The notes below the pieces were generated by a model, which saw only the letters and a program-made list of their open reading frames with translations, was not told the DNA's origin and ran no database searches. Below are positions 33,110 through 41,945 of a stretch of 64,000 nucleotides of DNA, piece after piece. Location: assembly GCF_000199675.1 (NCBI RefSeq), contig NC_014960.1, positions 1-64,000 of the forward strand. Reading direction: 5' to 3'. The DNA comes from Anaerolinea thermophila UNI-1 (GTDB taxonomy: Bacteria > Chloroflexota > Anaerolineae > Anaerolineales > Anaerolineaceae). The number at the start of each line of letters is the position of its first letter. Positions within the stretch are counted from its first letter, which is position 1. Made by a program: the position numbers and the translations under genes.

Positions 33110-35875
33110 ATGGCTGAAAAATTCTGTCCAACCTGTGGAAAGAGTAATCCGGAAGATGCCCTCATCTGCCAGTTTTGCGGCGCACGTTTAGAGGCGGAAG
33201 ATTTGCCCGACTGGTTGAGCGCTTTGCGCACGCCTTCTGCGCCTTCCGGGGGAGAGGCGGGCGGTGGGAAAGACCTGCCCGACTGGCTGAAGGAAATCCG
33301 CTCACAGAGCGAAGCCGAACGGGGTACACCGCTGGATTTGTTCGCTCCCGAAGGCGGAGAGGAAGAAGCCCCCATCCCCGACTGGCTGAGCGGGCTGAGC
33401 GGCGGGGAGACGCCTTCCGCAGGCGCGGAAGAGCCCCTGCCGTGGGAAATTCCTGCCGAGCCTGCCGCCACGCCGCCGGAGAGCCCCGCGCCTGCCCCCT
33501 CGGCAGAGGAGGGCGACTGGCTTTCGGGCTTGCGCGAGTGGCAGACCCCCGCCGAGGAAGTCCCGGAAATTCCCCCGGAAGCAGGCTTCTCCCTGCCCGA
33601 ACAACCCGAGGAAGAATTTACGCCGCGGGAAGCCATCCCCGATGACATGGCGGCTTTCTTTGCTTCACTGGGAGCGCAAACCGCTCCCGCCGAGCAACCT
33701 GCCGGGGAGGAACTGCCCCCCTGGGTGGCTGGCTTTGGCGCGGAGGAAACTGCCCCTGCCGAACAGCCTGCCGGGGAAGAACTCCCGCCGTGGCTGGCTG
33801 GCGCTGGCTTTGGCGCGGAGGAAACCGCTCCTGCTGAGCAACCCGCCGGGGAAGAACTCCCGCCGTGGCTGGCTGGCGCTGGCTTTGGCGCGGAGGAAAC
33901 TGCCCCTGCCGAACAGCCTGCCGGGGAAGAACTCCCGCCGTGGGTGGCAGGTTTTGGCGCAGAGGAAACCGCTCCTGCCGGGCAACCCGCCGGGGAAGAA
34001 CTCCCGCCGTGGCTGGCTGGCGCTGGCTTTGGCGCGGAGGAAACTGCCCCTGCCGAACAGCCTGCCGGGGAAGAACTCCCGCCGTGGGTGGCTGGTTTTG
34101 GCGCGGAGGAAACTGCCCCTGCCGAACAACCTGCCGGGGAGGAACTCCCGCCGTGGGTGGCAGGTTTTGGCGCGGAGGAAACCGCTCCCGCCGGGCAACC
34201 CGCCGGGGAGGAACTCCCGCCGTGGATGGCTGGCTTTGGCGCGGAGGAAACCGCTCCCGCCGGGCAACCCGCCGGGGAAGAACTCCCGCCGTGGGTGGCA
34301 GAAACCCCGAGCGCAGAAGAAGCTCCCGAAGCCCCTGCCGTGCCGGAATGGGTAACCGATGAAGGTTTTGAAAAATTCCGCGCCGAGCATGAACAACCCG
34401 CGCCTGCCCCGGCGGAAGAGAGTGGATTACCCGACTGGCTGACCACCTTCGGTCAGATGGAAGAAAAGCCCGAAGAAATGCCCGCCGAGCCGGTCTCGCC
34501 GTTTGTGGATGAGAGCCTGCCGGAGTGGCTCAGCGGGGTTAAGCCGCCGCCCGAACCCGCCGGTCCGGTCGTGCCGCCGCTCATCGAGCCGGAAGAGCAA
34601 CCCGCTCCGGTGGAAGGCGAAGCGCCCTTTGCCGTAGAACTGCCCGAATGGCTGGGCACTGCTCCGGAAGAGACCGCCGAAATGGCAGAACAAGTCCCCG
34701 CAGTAGAGGAAGAAACCCCGGCGGAATCTCTGGCGCCTGCCGAACTGCCTGCCTGGGTGGAAGAGATGCGTCCTCTCGAAGCGGTGCTGCCCTCGCAGAC
34801 CATGGTGGAAGAGGGTGAACAGCGTCTGGAAGAAGCCGGTCCGCTCAAAGGGCTGGTGGGGGTAATTGCCGGAGAGGAAATCGTCTCGCGCTACCGCAAG
34901 CCGCCGGCGTATTCGGTGCGCCTGAAGGTCAGCGAGCGTCAGCGTGCCAACGCCGCCCTGCTGGAGAACGTTCTGGCGCTGGAAGCCAAACCGCGTGAAA
35001 TCGTGCCCGAAGCCTCGCGCGCCCCGCAGGTGATTCTGCGGGTCATCCTGGCGTTACTGCTGGTGCTGTCTCTGCTGACCATGCTGGCGCCTTCGTTCAC
35101 GATTACCGAGATGAACCCCGCGGCGGTGCCGGGTCTGCAAGCCTTCTATCAGCGGGTGAATGCCCTGCCCGAGAATGCCCCCGTTCTGCTGGCGGTGGAG
35201 TACGAGCCTTCGCACAATGCGGAGATGCGCTTTGCTTCCAGCGCACTGCTGCGCCACCTGATGGACCGCAATGCCCGCCTGTTCATTGTCTCCACGGTGG
35301 TGGGCGGTCCGGTGCTGGCGGATGAACTGGTGCGCGAAGCCGCGCTGGCTCGTCCGCAGTACGTGGTGGGCGAGCGCACCCTCAACCTGGGCTATCTGGC
35401 AGGCGGGACCACTTCCCTGCTGGAGTTTGCTCAGAATCCGCGCCGCGCCGCGCCCTCGGCGCTGGATACCGCCCTGACCGGCGTGGGGGCGTGGGATCGT
35501 CCCGTTGCCCAGGGCGTCAACAGCATTCAGGACTTTGTGCTGGTCATCGTCCTCACCGACAGCCCCGAAGTAGGGCGCGCCTGGGTGGAGCAGGTTCAGC
35601 CGTTGCTGGGCAGTGTCCCGCTGATGATGATTACCAGCGCGCAGGCTGAACCCATGCTGGCGCCGTATCTGGGTTCGGCGCAGGTGCAGGGGCTGGTAAG
35701 CGGTTTACGCGGCGGGGCGGGCTACGAACGCCTGATGTCCGCTGGCGGAGAAGCCTCCCGCTTCTGGGGCGCTTACCAGAGCGCGGTATTGATGGGCTTA
35801 ATCCTCTTCCTGTTCGGCATTGTCATCTCGGCGCTTTCCGGCGGAAGCAAACGTTCTGGCAGGAGAAAGGCGTAG
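33110..35875 (+). CDS. Zinc-ribbon protein with Leu-Pro-x-Trp motif array and membrane-anchored C-terminal domain
   Basis: 921 residues. An N-terminal zinc ribbon has C6, C9, C20 and C23 (KFCPTCG, ICQFCG). Residues about 28-630 are acidic, Pro/Ala-rich and studded with short motifs of the form (L/I)PxW(L/V/M), e.g. LPDWLSALR, IPDWLSGLS, LPEWLSGVK and nine LPPW copies in a tandem array at about 189-398. A helix at about 641-662, a domain of about 230 residues, and a last helix at about 893-910 with a basic end follow. Thus the motif array is likely cytoplasmic and the folded domain external. It may be a scaffold that recruits partners through the Trp motifs. Function unknown. Confidence 0.8.
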   Translation: MAEKFCPTCGKSNPEDALICQFCGARLEAEDLPDWLSALRTPSAPSGGEAGGGKDLPDWLKEIRSQSEAERGTPLDLFAPEGGEEEAPIPDWLSGLSGGETPSAGAEEPLPWEIPAEPAATPPESPAPAPSAEEGDWLSGLREWQTPAEEVPEIPPEAGFSLPEQPEEEFTPREAIPDDMAAFFASLGAQTAPAEQPAGEELPPWVAGFGAEETAPAEQPAGEELPPWLAGAGFGAEETAPAEQPAGEELPPWLAGAGFGAEETAPAEQPAGEELPPWVAGFGAEETAPAGQPAGEELPPWLAGAGFGAEETAPAEQPAGEELPPWVAGFGAEETAPAEQPAGEELPPWVAGFGAEETAPAGQPAGEELPPWMAGFGAEETAPAGQPAGEELPPWVAETPSAEEAPEAPAVPEWVTDEGFEKFRAEHEQPAPAPAEESGLPDWLTTFGQMEEKPEEMPAEPVSPFVDESLPEWLSGVKPPPEPAGPVVPPLIEPEEQPAPVEGEAPFAVELPEWLGTAPEETAEMAEQVPAVEEETPAESLAPAELPAWVEEMRPLEAVLPSQTMVEEGEQRLEEAGPLKGLVGVIAGEEIVSRYRKPPAYSVRLKVSERQRANAALLENVLALEAKPREIVPEASRAPQVILRVILALLLVLSLLTMLAPSFTITEMNPAAVPGLQAFYQRVNALPENAPVLLAVEYEPSHNAEMRFASSALLRHLMDRNARLFIVSTVVGGPVLADELVREAALARPQYVVGERTLNLGYLAGGTTSLLEFAQNPRRAAPSALDTALTGVGAWDRPVAQGVNSIQDFVLVIVLTDSPEVGRAWVEQVQPLLGSVPLMMITSAQAEPMLAPYLGSAQVQGLVSGLRGGAGYERLMSAGGEASRFWGAYQSAVLMGLILFLFGIVISALSGGSKRSGRRKA
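33676..34299 (+). repeat. In-frame tandem repeat, about nine units of 69 or 75 bp
   Basis: Nine near-identical units encode variants of GAEETAPAEQPAGEELPPW. Longer units add Ala-Gly before Phe-Gly. Differences between units are mostly single substitutions (E/G before QPAG, V/L/M after PPW) with the same codons, so the array expanded recently and may vary between strains. Confidence 0.9.
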
Positions 35876-35878
35876 CCT

Positions 35879-36535
35879 ATGATGGAATGGGTGTGGATGA
35901 TTGTGGGCGTGGTGCTCACCCTGATGGTTTTCTCTTACATCTTCGGAGATAACTTCCTTTTCCGTGTGGCAACCTATCTCTTCGTCGGGGTGGCGGCGGG
36001 CTATGTGTTTGTGGTGGTGTTCTATCAGGTGCTGATGCCGCGCCTTATTGAACCCATTTTCCTGGGGACGATGGCGGAGCGTGTGCTGGCGGTAGTGCCT
36101 CTGCTGGGCGCAGCGTTACTGCTCTTCAAGGTCTCACCGCGCCTGGCGTTTCTGGGAAAAGCCCCCATGGCGTTCCTGGTGGGAGTGGGCGCGGCGGTTG
36201 CCATTGGCGGTTCGGTGTTCGGCACCCTGCTGGGGCAGGTGAGCGCGGCGGGTGCCCCCTTCCGCAGTGGCAGCGGCATTCTGGAAGGTTTGCTGGCGCT
36301 CATCGGCGCGGTGGGTGTGCTGGCATATTTCCAATTCTCTGCCCCTGCCCGCGCCTCGCTTTCCGGCGAAGTGCCCAAACGTCCGGCATGGATGGAAGCC
36401 CTGGCGTGGGTGGGGCAGGTGTTTCTGGGCATCACCCTGGGCGCGCTGTTCTCCGGCGTGCTGATTGCCTCTATCACCGCGCTTCTTGACCGCGTGCAAG
36501 CCATTTTGCTCTTGCTTGCGCGACTTCTTTCCTAG
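35879..36535 (+). CDS. Polytopic membrane protein, 218 aa, function unknown
   Basis: About six helices, with a basic loop PARASLSGEVPKRPAWMEA between the fifth and sixth. It starts 3 bp after the zinc-ribbon gene stop (ATGATGG) and ends 12 bp before the ASKHA ATPase gene. No motif is recognised. Position suggests that it is a membrane partner in the same complex. Confidence 0.72.
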   Translation: MMEWVWMIVGVVLTLMVFSYIFGDNFLFRVATYLFVGVAAGYVFVVVFYQVLMPRLIEPIFLGTMAERVLAVVPLLGAALLLFKVSPRLAFLGKAPMAFLVGVGAAVAIGGSVFGTLLGQVSAAGAPFRSGSGILEGLLALIGAVGVLAYFQFSAPARASLSGEVPKRPAWMEALAWVGQVFLGITLGALFSGVLIASITALLDRVQAILLLLARLLS

Positions 36536-36547
36536 CGAAAGGTGCAC

Positions 36548-38284
36548 ATGGCTTCGGTAATTGATGCGGAATCCTTCCTCGCCATTGATATCGGCTCCAC
36601 CACCACCCGCGCCCTGCTCTTTGACGTGGTGGATGGCACTTATCACTTTCTGGCGGCGGGCAGTGCTCCCAGCACCTGGGCGGCGCCCTTTCACGATGTG
36701 GGAGAAGGGGTGCACCTGGCGCTGACGCGCTTGCAGGAAATCACCTCGCGCCCGCTGATGGATGAGGGAAGCCGCCTCATCCTGCCCACCCGCCCTGACG
36801 GTTCGGGGGTGGATCGGCTCGCGCTGACCCTCTCGGCGGGCGCCGATGTGCGCATGGTGGTCATCGGCTTGCTGGAAGAGGTCTCGCTGGCAAGCGCGCG
36901 GCGATTGGCTTCGACCACCTACGGCAAGGTGGTGGAGAGTTTGGGGCTGAACGACCACCGCCGTCAGGATGCGCAGTTGGACGCCCTTCTGCAAGCCAAC
37001 GCCGATTTCTTCATCCTGGCGGGCGGCACCGAGCAGGGGGCAACCCGCTCGGTGAGCAAACTGGTGGAACTGGTTTTGCTGGCGCTGAAAACCATGCGGC
37101 AGGAATCGCGCCCCAAGATTCTCTACTGCGGGAATCAGGCGCTGACTAAAAAACTGAAGGAAGTGCTCAGCCGTTATACCGAGGTGTTTACCGCGCCCAA
37201 TATCCGCCCAACTTTCGATCAGGAAGATCTCGTCCCTGCGGCGGACGCGCTGGCAAAGATGACCGTCAGCCTGCGCGGACAGCAGTTCGGCGGGCTGAGC
37301 GGGCTGGGGCAGTTGACCGCCACACCGGTACAGCCCACTGCCGCCGCCACTCTGCGCCTGATGCGTTTTTTGAGCGAACTCTACGACCCCGCCAAGGGTG
37401 TGCTGGGCGTCGAGGTGGGCTCGCACGCCACCTATCTGGCGGGGGCAATTGGCGGCAGGGAGCGCCTGAAGGTCTTCCGTCCGCTGGGCAATGGCTTGGG
37501 CATGGAAGGCACGCTGGAGCGTATCTCCCCCGCCGATGTTGCCCGCTGGGTGCCGATGGAAGTGTCCACGCAGGAAGTGGAAGATTACCTGTGGCAGAAG
37601 AGCCTCTTCCCTGCCACCATCCCCGCCACGGCGACCACCTTAGCCATCGAACAGGGGCTGGTGCGCGAAATTCTGCGCTATGCGGCGCAGGCGTATCTGG
37701 AAGATTATCCCGACTGCGCCATGACCTTTGAGCCGATTTTTGCCGGGGGCGCGGCGCTGGCTCAGACGGGTTCGCCGGTGCAGTCTTTGCTCATGCTGTT
37801 AGACGGGCTTCAGCCTACCGGCGTGAGCACCCTATTCCTCGACCCCTACGGGCTGATGCCCGCTTTGGGGGCAATTGCAGGCGCTAATTCACTTCTGCCG
37901 GTGCAAATTCTGGAAAGCGGGGCTTTCCAGAACCTTGGCGCGGTCATCTGCCCGGTGAGCGATGCCAAACCCGGTACGCCCATCCTCAAGGCACGGGTAG
38001 TCTTTGAGGACGGCAACGAGGTCAAGGTGGATGTGAAACAGGGCTCGCTGGTGCCTCTGCCCATCCGGCATGGACAGAGCGCGCGTTTGTATCTGGAAGC
38101 CCTGCGCGGCACCGAGATTGATCCCCGCCGCAAGACCGCTGGCGGCTTCAAAATTGTCGGCGGGTTGTGCGGCGCGGTGATTGACGCGCGCGGCAGACCG
38201 CTGAACCTGCCCGCCGAACCCAACCGCCGCCGCGAACTGCTCTTGCGCTGGACACAGGCGCTGGAAACCCGGCGTCCGGTATGA
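36548..38284 (+). CDS. GlmL/MutL-family ASKHA ATPase
   Basis: About 578 residues from the ATG at 36548 (AAAGGTG ahead; a GTG at 36542 is an alternative). LAIDIGSTTTRALLFDV at 11-27 is the phosphate-1 loop, ILAGGTEQGATRSVSKLVELVLLAL near 155-180 and FAGGAALAQTG near 398 are further nucleotide-site motifs. This is the MutL/GlmL type (PF13941-like), best known beside glutamate mutase and related B12 mutases. No mutase or B12 gene is in the window; instead it is flanked by envelope-type proteins, so its role may differ here. Confidence 0.85.
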   Translation: MASVIDAESFLAIDIGSTTTRALLFDVVDGTYHFLAAGSAPSTWAAPFHDVGEGVHLALTRLQEITSRPLMDEGSRLILPTRPDGSGVDRLALTLSAGADVRMVVIGLLEEVSLASARRLASTTYGKVVESLGLNDHRRQDAQLDALLQANADFFILAGGTEQGATRSVSKLVELVLLALKTMRQESRPKILYCGNQALTKKLKEVLSRYTEVFTAPNIRPTFDQEDLVPAADALAKMTVSLRGQQFGGLSGLGQLTATPVQPTAAATLRLMRFLSELYDPAKGVLGVEVGSHATYLAGAIGGRERLKVFRPLGNGLGMEGTLERISPADVARWVPMEVSTQEVEDYLWQKSLFPATIPATATTLAIEQGLVREILRYAAQAYLEDYPDCAMTFEPIFAGGAALAQTGSPVQSLLMLLDGLQPTGVSTLFLDPYGLMPALGAIAGANSLLPVQILESGAFQNLGAVICPVSDAKPGTPILKARVVFEDGNEVKVDVKQGSLVPLPIRHGQSARLYLEALRGTEIDPRRKTAGGFKIVGGLCGAVIDARGRPLNLPAEPNRRRELLLRWTQALETRRPV

Positions 38285-38316
38285 ACCTTGCAACGGAGAA
38301 CGGATAAGGAAAGTCT

Positions 38317-39372
38317 ATGCTCGCACAGGTAACGCATATTCTCGGCTTGACCAGCATTCGGCGGGTGCGCACCCTGCCGGTGAGCGGTCGGGTGCTGGTT
38401 GCCAGCCGTCAAAAAGTCAACGCCTCTGATGTCATTGCCGAGGCGCAAATCCCCGCTCAGCATGTGCTGGTGGATGTGCGCCGCGCCCTGCGCCTGGGCA
38501 GTGTGGAACAGGCTCAGCGCGTCATTGTGCGCAATGAAGGCGAGCGCATCTTTGCCGGCGATGTGATTGCCGAGACCGGCGGGCTGTTCCCGCGCATGGT
38601 GCGCGCCCCCGCAGATGGTCAGGTGGTGATGATTGCCGGCGGGCGGGTGATTATCGAGGTGCAGAGCCAGCCCATCCAGATATTTGCCGGGGTGCCGGGC
38701 TACGTGGTCGAAGTCATTCAGGAACGCGGGGCGGTCATCGAAGGACAGGGCGCGCTGATTCAGGGCGCCTGGGGCAACGACCGCGTTGCCGAGGGCATGA
38801 TGATCAACCTGCTTAACTCCCCCGACGAGGAACTGACCCGCCAGAAGATGGACGTGAGTCTGCGCGGCGCGGTGGTGGTGGGGGGGATGTGCAGTGACCC
38901 CGAAGTCCTGCGCATGGGCGAGGAACTGCCCCTGCGCGGGCTGATTCTCTCCAGCATGAGCGCCAGCCTGGTGCCGGTGGCGCGCAGTGTCAGTTATCCG
39001 GTGATGCTCACCGAAGGGTTTGGGCGCATCCCCATGAACGAAGCCGCCTACACGCTCATCAGCACCAACGACAAGCGCGATGTAGCGCTGTCCACCCCCT
39101 TCCGCCCGCAGGCGGGAGAACGCCCGGAACTCATCATCCCCCTGCCGGCGGTGGGCGAGCCCGCGGCAGACTTTGCCTACTTCAAACCCGATCAGAAAGT
39201 GCGCATTTTGGGGGCGCCGTACCCCTCTCATGTGGGCGTGCTGGTGCGCCTTTTGCCCGGACTGACTACCCTGCCCAACGGTGTGCGTGCGCAGGCGGCA
39301 GAGGTGCGCCTGAGCAAAGACACGCTGGTGGTGGTACCCCTGGCGAATCTGGAAGTGATACAATCGGTATAA
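38317..39372 (+). CDS. Barrel-sandwich-hybrid-like hypothetical protein, 351 aa
   Basis: No membrane segment and no signal peptide. Residues about 20-150 contain repeated short beta elements of the type 'G-x-V-x-A-G-D-V-I-A-E' (ERIFAGDVIAETGG, VRAPADGQVVMIAGGRVIIEV) like barrel-sandwich (biotinyl/lipoyl-like, RnfC-like) domains but without a modified Lys motif. The middle (GAVVVGGMCSDPEVLRMGEELPLRGLILSSM) looks Rossmann-like and the end (YPSHVGVLVRLLPGLTTLPNGVRAQAAEVRL) resembles a KOW/SH3-like barrel. AAGGAAAG precedes the ATG. It directly follows the ASKHA ATPase and may be its partner. Confidence 0.68.
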   Translation: MLAQVTHILGLTSIRRVRTLPVSGRVLVASRQKVNASDVIAEAQIPAQHVLVDVRRALRLGSVEQAQRVIVRNEGERIFAGDVIAETGGLFPRMVRAPADGQVVMIAGGRVIIEVQSQPIQIFAGVPGYVVEVIQERGAVIEGQGALIQGAWGNDRVAEGMMINLLNSPDEELTRQKMDVSLRGAVVVGGMCSDPEVLRMGEELPLRGLILSSMSASLVPVARSVSYPVMLTEGFGRIPMNEAAYTLISTNDKRDVALSTPFRPQAGERPELIIPLPAVGEPAADFAYFKPDQKVRILGAPYPSHVGVLVRLLPGLTTLPNGVRAQAAEVRLSKDTLVVVPLANLEVIQSV

Positions 39373-39396
39373 TCCACGAAGAAGGAGAACGCGCAG

Positions 39397-39984
39397 ATGT
39401 CCGACCAGAACCCATTTGAGGATTTCGACTTTGGAGAGGAAACCCCATCCGAGCCACAGCCACAGGAAGAAAAGCCCAGCAATCGCAACTTCCTGATTGC
39501 TCTGGGGGTGATTGGCGGGATTTTTGTGCTGGTTGCCATTGCGCTGGTGGCGGTGGTTTTGTTTGTTCTGCCCCAGCGCAACGCCGCCCTGCGTGAGCAA
39601 CAGCAAGCCCAGTTAGCGGCAAACACGGCTACTGCCTTTGCCGCCACCGAGAATGCTCAGCAGGCGCTGTTACTGCTCACCCCCTCGGCGACGCCCATCC
39701 CCACGGCGACGCCTGTACCGCCCACCAACACCCCGGTCATCGTTCAGCCGCCCACTGCCACCCCCACGCTGACGCCTACCTCGGTGTCGGATGCGCAGAA
39801 AGCCACCCTGTCGGCTCAGCAGACGCAGTTGGCGGCAGGGAAGTTCACCGCCACGGTACTGCCCACGTCCACCGCCCTGCCTGAAACCGGCTTTGCCGAT
39901 CAGGTAGGCTTGCCCGGGATGATCGGTATTGGCGTTGCTCTGGTGGTGATTATTCTGGTGGCGCGGCGCTTGCGCTCATCGTAA
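39397..39984 (+). CDS. Thr/Pro-rich membrane protein with C-terminal LPETG signal
   Basis: 195 residues: an acidic N-terminus, a helix at about 32-57, a short Ala/Gln helix, a Thr/Pro-rich stretch at about 95-130, then LPETG at 161-165, a hydrophobic segment at about 174-189 and the basic tail RRLRSS. The last part is exactly the layout of a sortase sorting signal. An extra N-terminal anchor is unusual for sortase substrates. AGGAGA precedes the ATG. It is the last gene before a strong terminator. Confidence 0.75.
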   Translation: MSDQNPFEDFDFGEETPSEPQPQEEKPSNRNFLIALGVIGGIFVLVAIALVAVVLFVLPQRNAALREQQQAQLAANTATAFAATENAQQALLLLTPSATPIPTATPVPPTNTPVIVQPPTATPTLTPTSVSDAQKATLSAQQTQLAAGKFTATVLPTSTALPETGFADQVGLPGMIGIGVALVVIILVARRLRSS

Positions 39985-40081
39985 GGACTTTTAAAAACTG
40001 CAGGGCGCGGGAGTCCGGTGGGCTTGCCCTGCCGGATGCCGCTTGGTCGGCTTTTGCCGCTGAGGTCATGGTGAAATGACC

Positions 40082-40128
40082 GCGATGGCGGTTCTGTGAG
40101 TGTGGCACAGACCGCCATCGCTTGTTTT
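40082..40128 (+). terminator. Strong terminator of the eight-gene operon
   Basis: GCGATGGCGGT (40082-40092) pairs perfectly with ACCGCCATCGC (40111-40121), extended by CTGTG/CACAG across one bulged T, then TTGTTTT. The remaining gap to 40246 carries a GCAAAGGCGCGAAGAGCGCAAAGG repeat near 40169-40192. Confidence 0.88.
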
Positions 40129-40246
40129 AAACCCCTTCCGGTGTGTCAAAGAAGGTTCAGAAGTACCGCAAAGGCGCGAAGAGCGCAAAGGGGAATCGTA
40201 CTGCCGGAAAATGAAACGGCGTTCGTCCCGGCAGGCTCGGGATGCT

Positions 40247-41515
40247 TTACGCCTTGCGCACGTGCGGAACTTCCCTCAAATCCAGCACGCGGGTATGCAA
40301 AGTATGCGACCACTCTTTGTGGTTCTTCTTCCAGAAGCCCACCATGACCACCGGAATCCAGGTGAGGTTGTAGAGCGGGTAGGTGAGGAAATACCCCAGC
40401 ACCGCCGGAGAAGCGCGCCCTTCCAGAAAGAGGAAAAAGCCGTTCATGTAGAGCATCAACAGGAACAATATCTGAGAGATCACCGCGTTGGTTTCAGACT
40501 GCACGGGCTGAGGGAAGACGGCGGACAGAATCAGCCCCATGATCAGGCAGAAGAAGTTGACCAGGATGAACACGGGCTGAAGGATGTACACCGCCAGATC
40601 CAGCGCCACCCAGTCCCGCTGAGTCCAGAAACGCTTCAGCAGGGGAATGAAGAAGCGGGAGATCACATCCGCCTGTCCCTTCATCCAGCGCACCCGCTGG
40701 CGCATGGACTGGCGCAAGCCCAGCGGCTTTTCATCGTAGATGACGGCGTCGTGCGCCCAGTGCACCTTCATGCCCTGCAGGACAACCTTGACGGTAAACT
40801 CCAGGTCTTCGGTCAGGCAGGTAGCCCCCCAGCCGATGGATTTCAGCACATCGCTGGCAATCATCATCCCCGTGCCGCCCAGCACGTTGCTCAAGCCGAG
40901 ATAAGAACGCGGCAGTTGGTACATGCGGTTGCCAATCCAGAAGGCAATGGAGTTGTTCGCCGAGATCCACGTATCCAGTGGGTTTTTGCTGTCCAGATAG
41001 CCCTGCACCACCTTATGCCCCAGGCAGAGGTGCTTGTTCATCTCTTTCAGAAAGTTGGGCGAGACCAGGTTATCGGAGTCAAAGATGCAGACTGCATCGT
41101 AAGCCGGCGTGCGCTGAAAGAGTTGCGGGAAAACCCACTCCAGCGCGTAGCCCTTGCCTTTACGGATGGCGTCAAAGCGTTCCAGCACCAGCGCGCCCGC
41201 CTCGCGCGCCGCCTGCGCGGTAGCATCGGTGCAGTTATCGGCAATGACCACGATATCGTACAGGTCGGCGGGATAATCCAGCGCCTTCAGGTTTTCGACA
41301 ATCTTGCCGATGACCAGTTGCTCGTTGTGCGAAGGCACCACCAGCGCAAAGCGGTGCTTCAGCGGGAACTGCGCGGCGTTGGGTTCCTGGCGGCGTACCC
41401 AGGCAAACGCCGAGAGGGTGATGAAATACAGAAATACGCCCATAGCGGGCAATTGAAGCAGGGTTAAGACAAACGAAAATACCGCTCTCAAAGTCCGAGC
41501 ATCCAGTGCATCCAT
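40247..41515 (-). CDS. Membrane glycosyltransferase family 2 (cellulose-synthase-like)
   Basis: 422 residues. One N-terminal helix, then a GT-A domain with VVPSHNEQLVIGK, the DxD-type FDSDN, the acid-base motif TEDLEF and RQRVRWMKG (the QxxRW motif of processive enzymes), then about four C-terminal helices. It would build or extend a polysaccharide or glycolipid at the inner face of the membrane. No partner gene for a polymer (PilZ, BcsB) is adjacent. GGAG lies 10 nt before the ATG. Confidence 0.88.
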   Translation of the reverse strand: MDALDARTLRAVFSFVLTLLQLPAMGVFLYFITLSAFAWVRRQEPNAAQFPLKHRFALVVPSHNEQLVIGKIVENLKALDYPADLYDIVVIADNCTDATAQAAREAGALVLERFDAIRKGKGYALEWVFPQLFQRTPAYDAVCIFDSDNLVSPNFLKEMNKHLCLGHKVVQGYLDSKNPLDTWISANNSIAFWIGNRMYQLPRSYLGLSNVLGGTGMMIASDVLKSIGWGATCLTEDLEFTVKVVLQGMKVHWAHDAVIYDEKPLGLRQSMRQRVRWMKGQADVISRFFIPLLKRFWTQRDWVALDLAVYILQPVFILVNFFCLIMGLILSAVFPQPVQSETNAVISQILFLLMLYMNGFFLFLEGRASPAVLGYFLTYPLYNLTWIPVVMVGFWKKNHKEWSHTLHTRVLDLREVPHVRKA

Positions 41516-41945
41516 CTCTTTCTCACTCCTCCCTCAAGAACCATGGCGATTCTTGAGGTCAAATACCATACCCCTGCCGTCGCTTCACCTCTGCGAAAGG
41601 GAGATTTTTCGTCAGCCAACCTGCGAAGCCCGTGCTTCGCGAGGGCGGAGAGAGGTTCCCTTCGGCGTTCGCATGGATGAGAACAGCAGTGGTTAAAGGG
41701 CCAGTCATGATGGCGGCGGTCTCTGAACCAAGAGACTTTGCCACAAGATTGCGAGTATATCAAAGGTCAGGGAATTTGTTCAGGAAATGCGCCTTAAAAA
41801 TTAAAAAAGTCTCATTTTAATAGAAATTCCTCGCTCTAACCTTACGGCGAGCCGAATCGGGAAGGGCTGATATAATCGAAATACCAAATCAGAAAAGGGT
41901 TAAGGCGTTTCATGGCGGTCATCGCCTTTCATTGGAGTTATGTGA
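41516..41945. other. 430-bp divergent gap between GT2 and the second methylase
   Basis: No gene is seen. A 9-bp inverted repeat CCTCAAGAA/TTCTTGAGG (41534-41542 and 41552-41560) lies 20 bp before the GT2 start and could be an operator or a leader hairpin. The middle (about 41600-41760) is repeat-like text with many short meaningless frames on both strands. Confidence 0.4.
41868..41876 (+). promoter_or_regulatory. Extended -10 promoter of the second R-M operon
   Basis: TGATATAAT, a perfect extended -10 (TGnTATAAT), 69 bp before the methylase ATG; no -35 is needed for this type and none is evident. Confidence 0.6.

Noticed and set aside
33676..34299. Tandem repeat considered as CRISPR-like array
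   Set aside because: The units are contiguous, in frame and protein-coding, with no unique spacers.
32869..34446. 525-aa antisense open frame across the LPxW repeat (Gly/Ser/Pro repeats)
   Set aside because: It is the mirror of the in-frame tandem repeat. It has no ribosome site or domain, while the plus frame has a zinc ribbon, membrane helices and operon spacing.
37846..39606. 586-aa antisense open frame over the GlmL and barrel-sandwich genes
   Set aside because: Shadow frame with no recognisable domain or start signal.
41488..41820. Short frames on both strands upstream of R-M 2
   Set aside because: No start signals, no domain, and the text looks like dispersed-repeat material.
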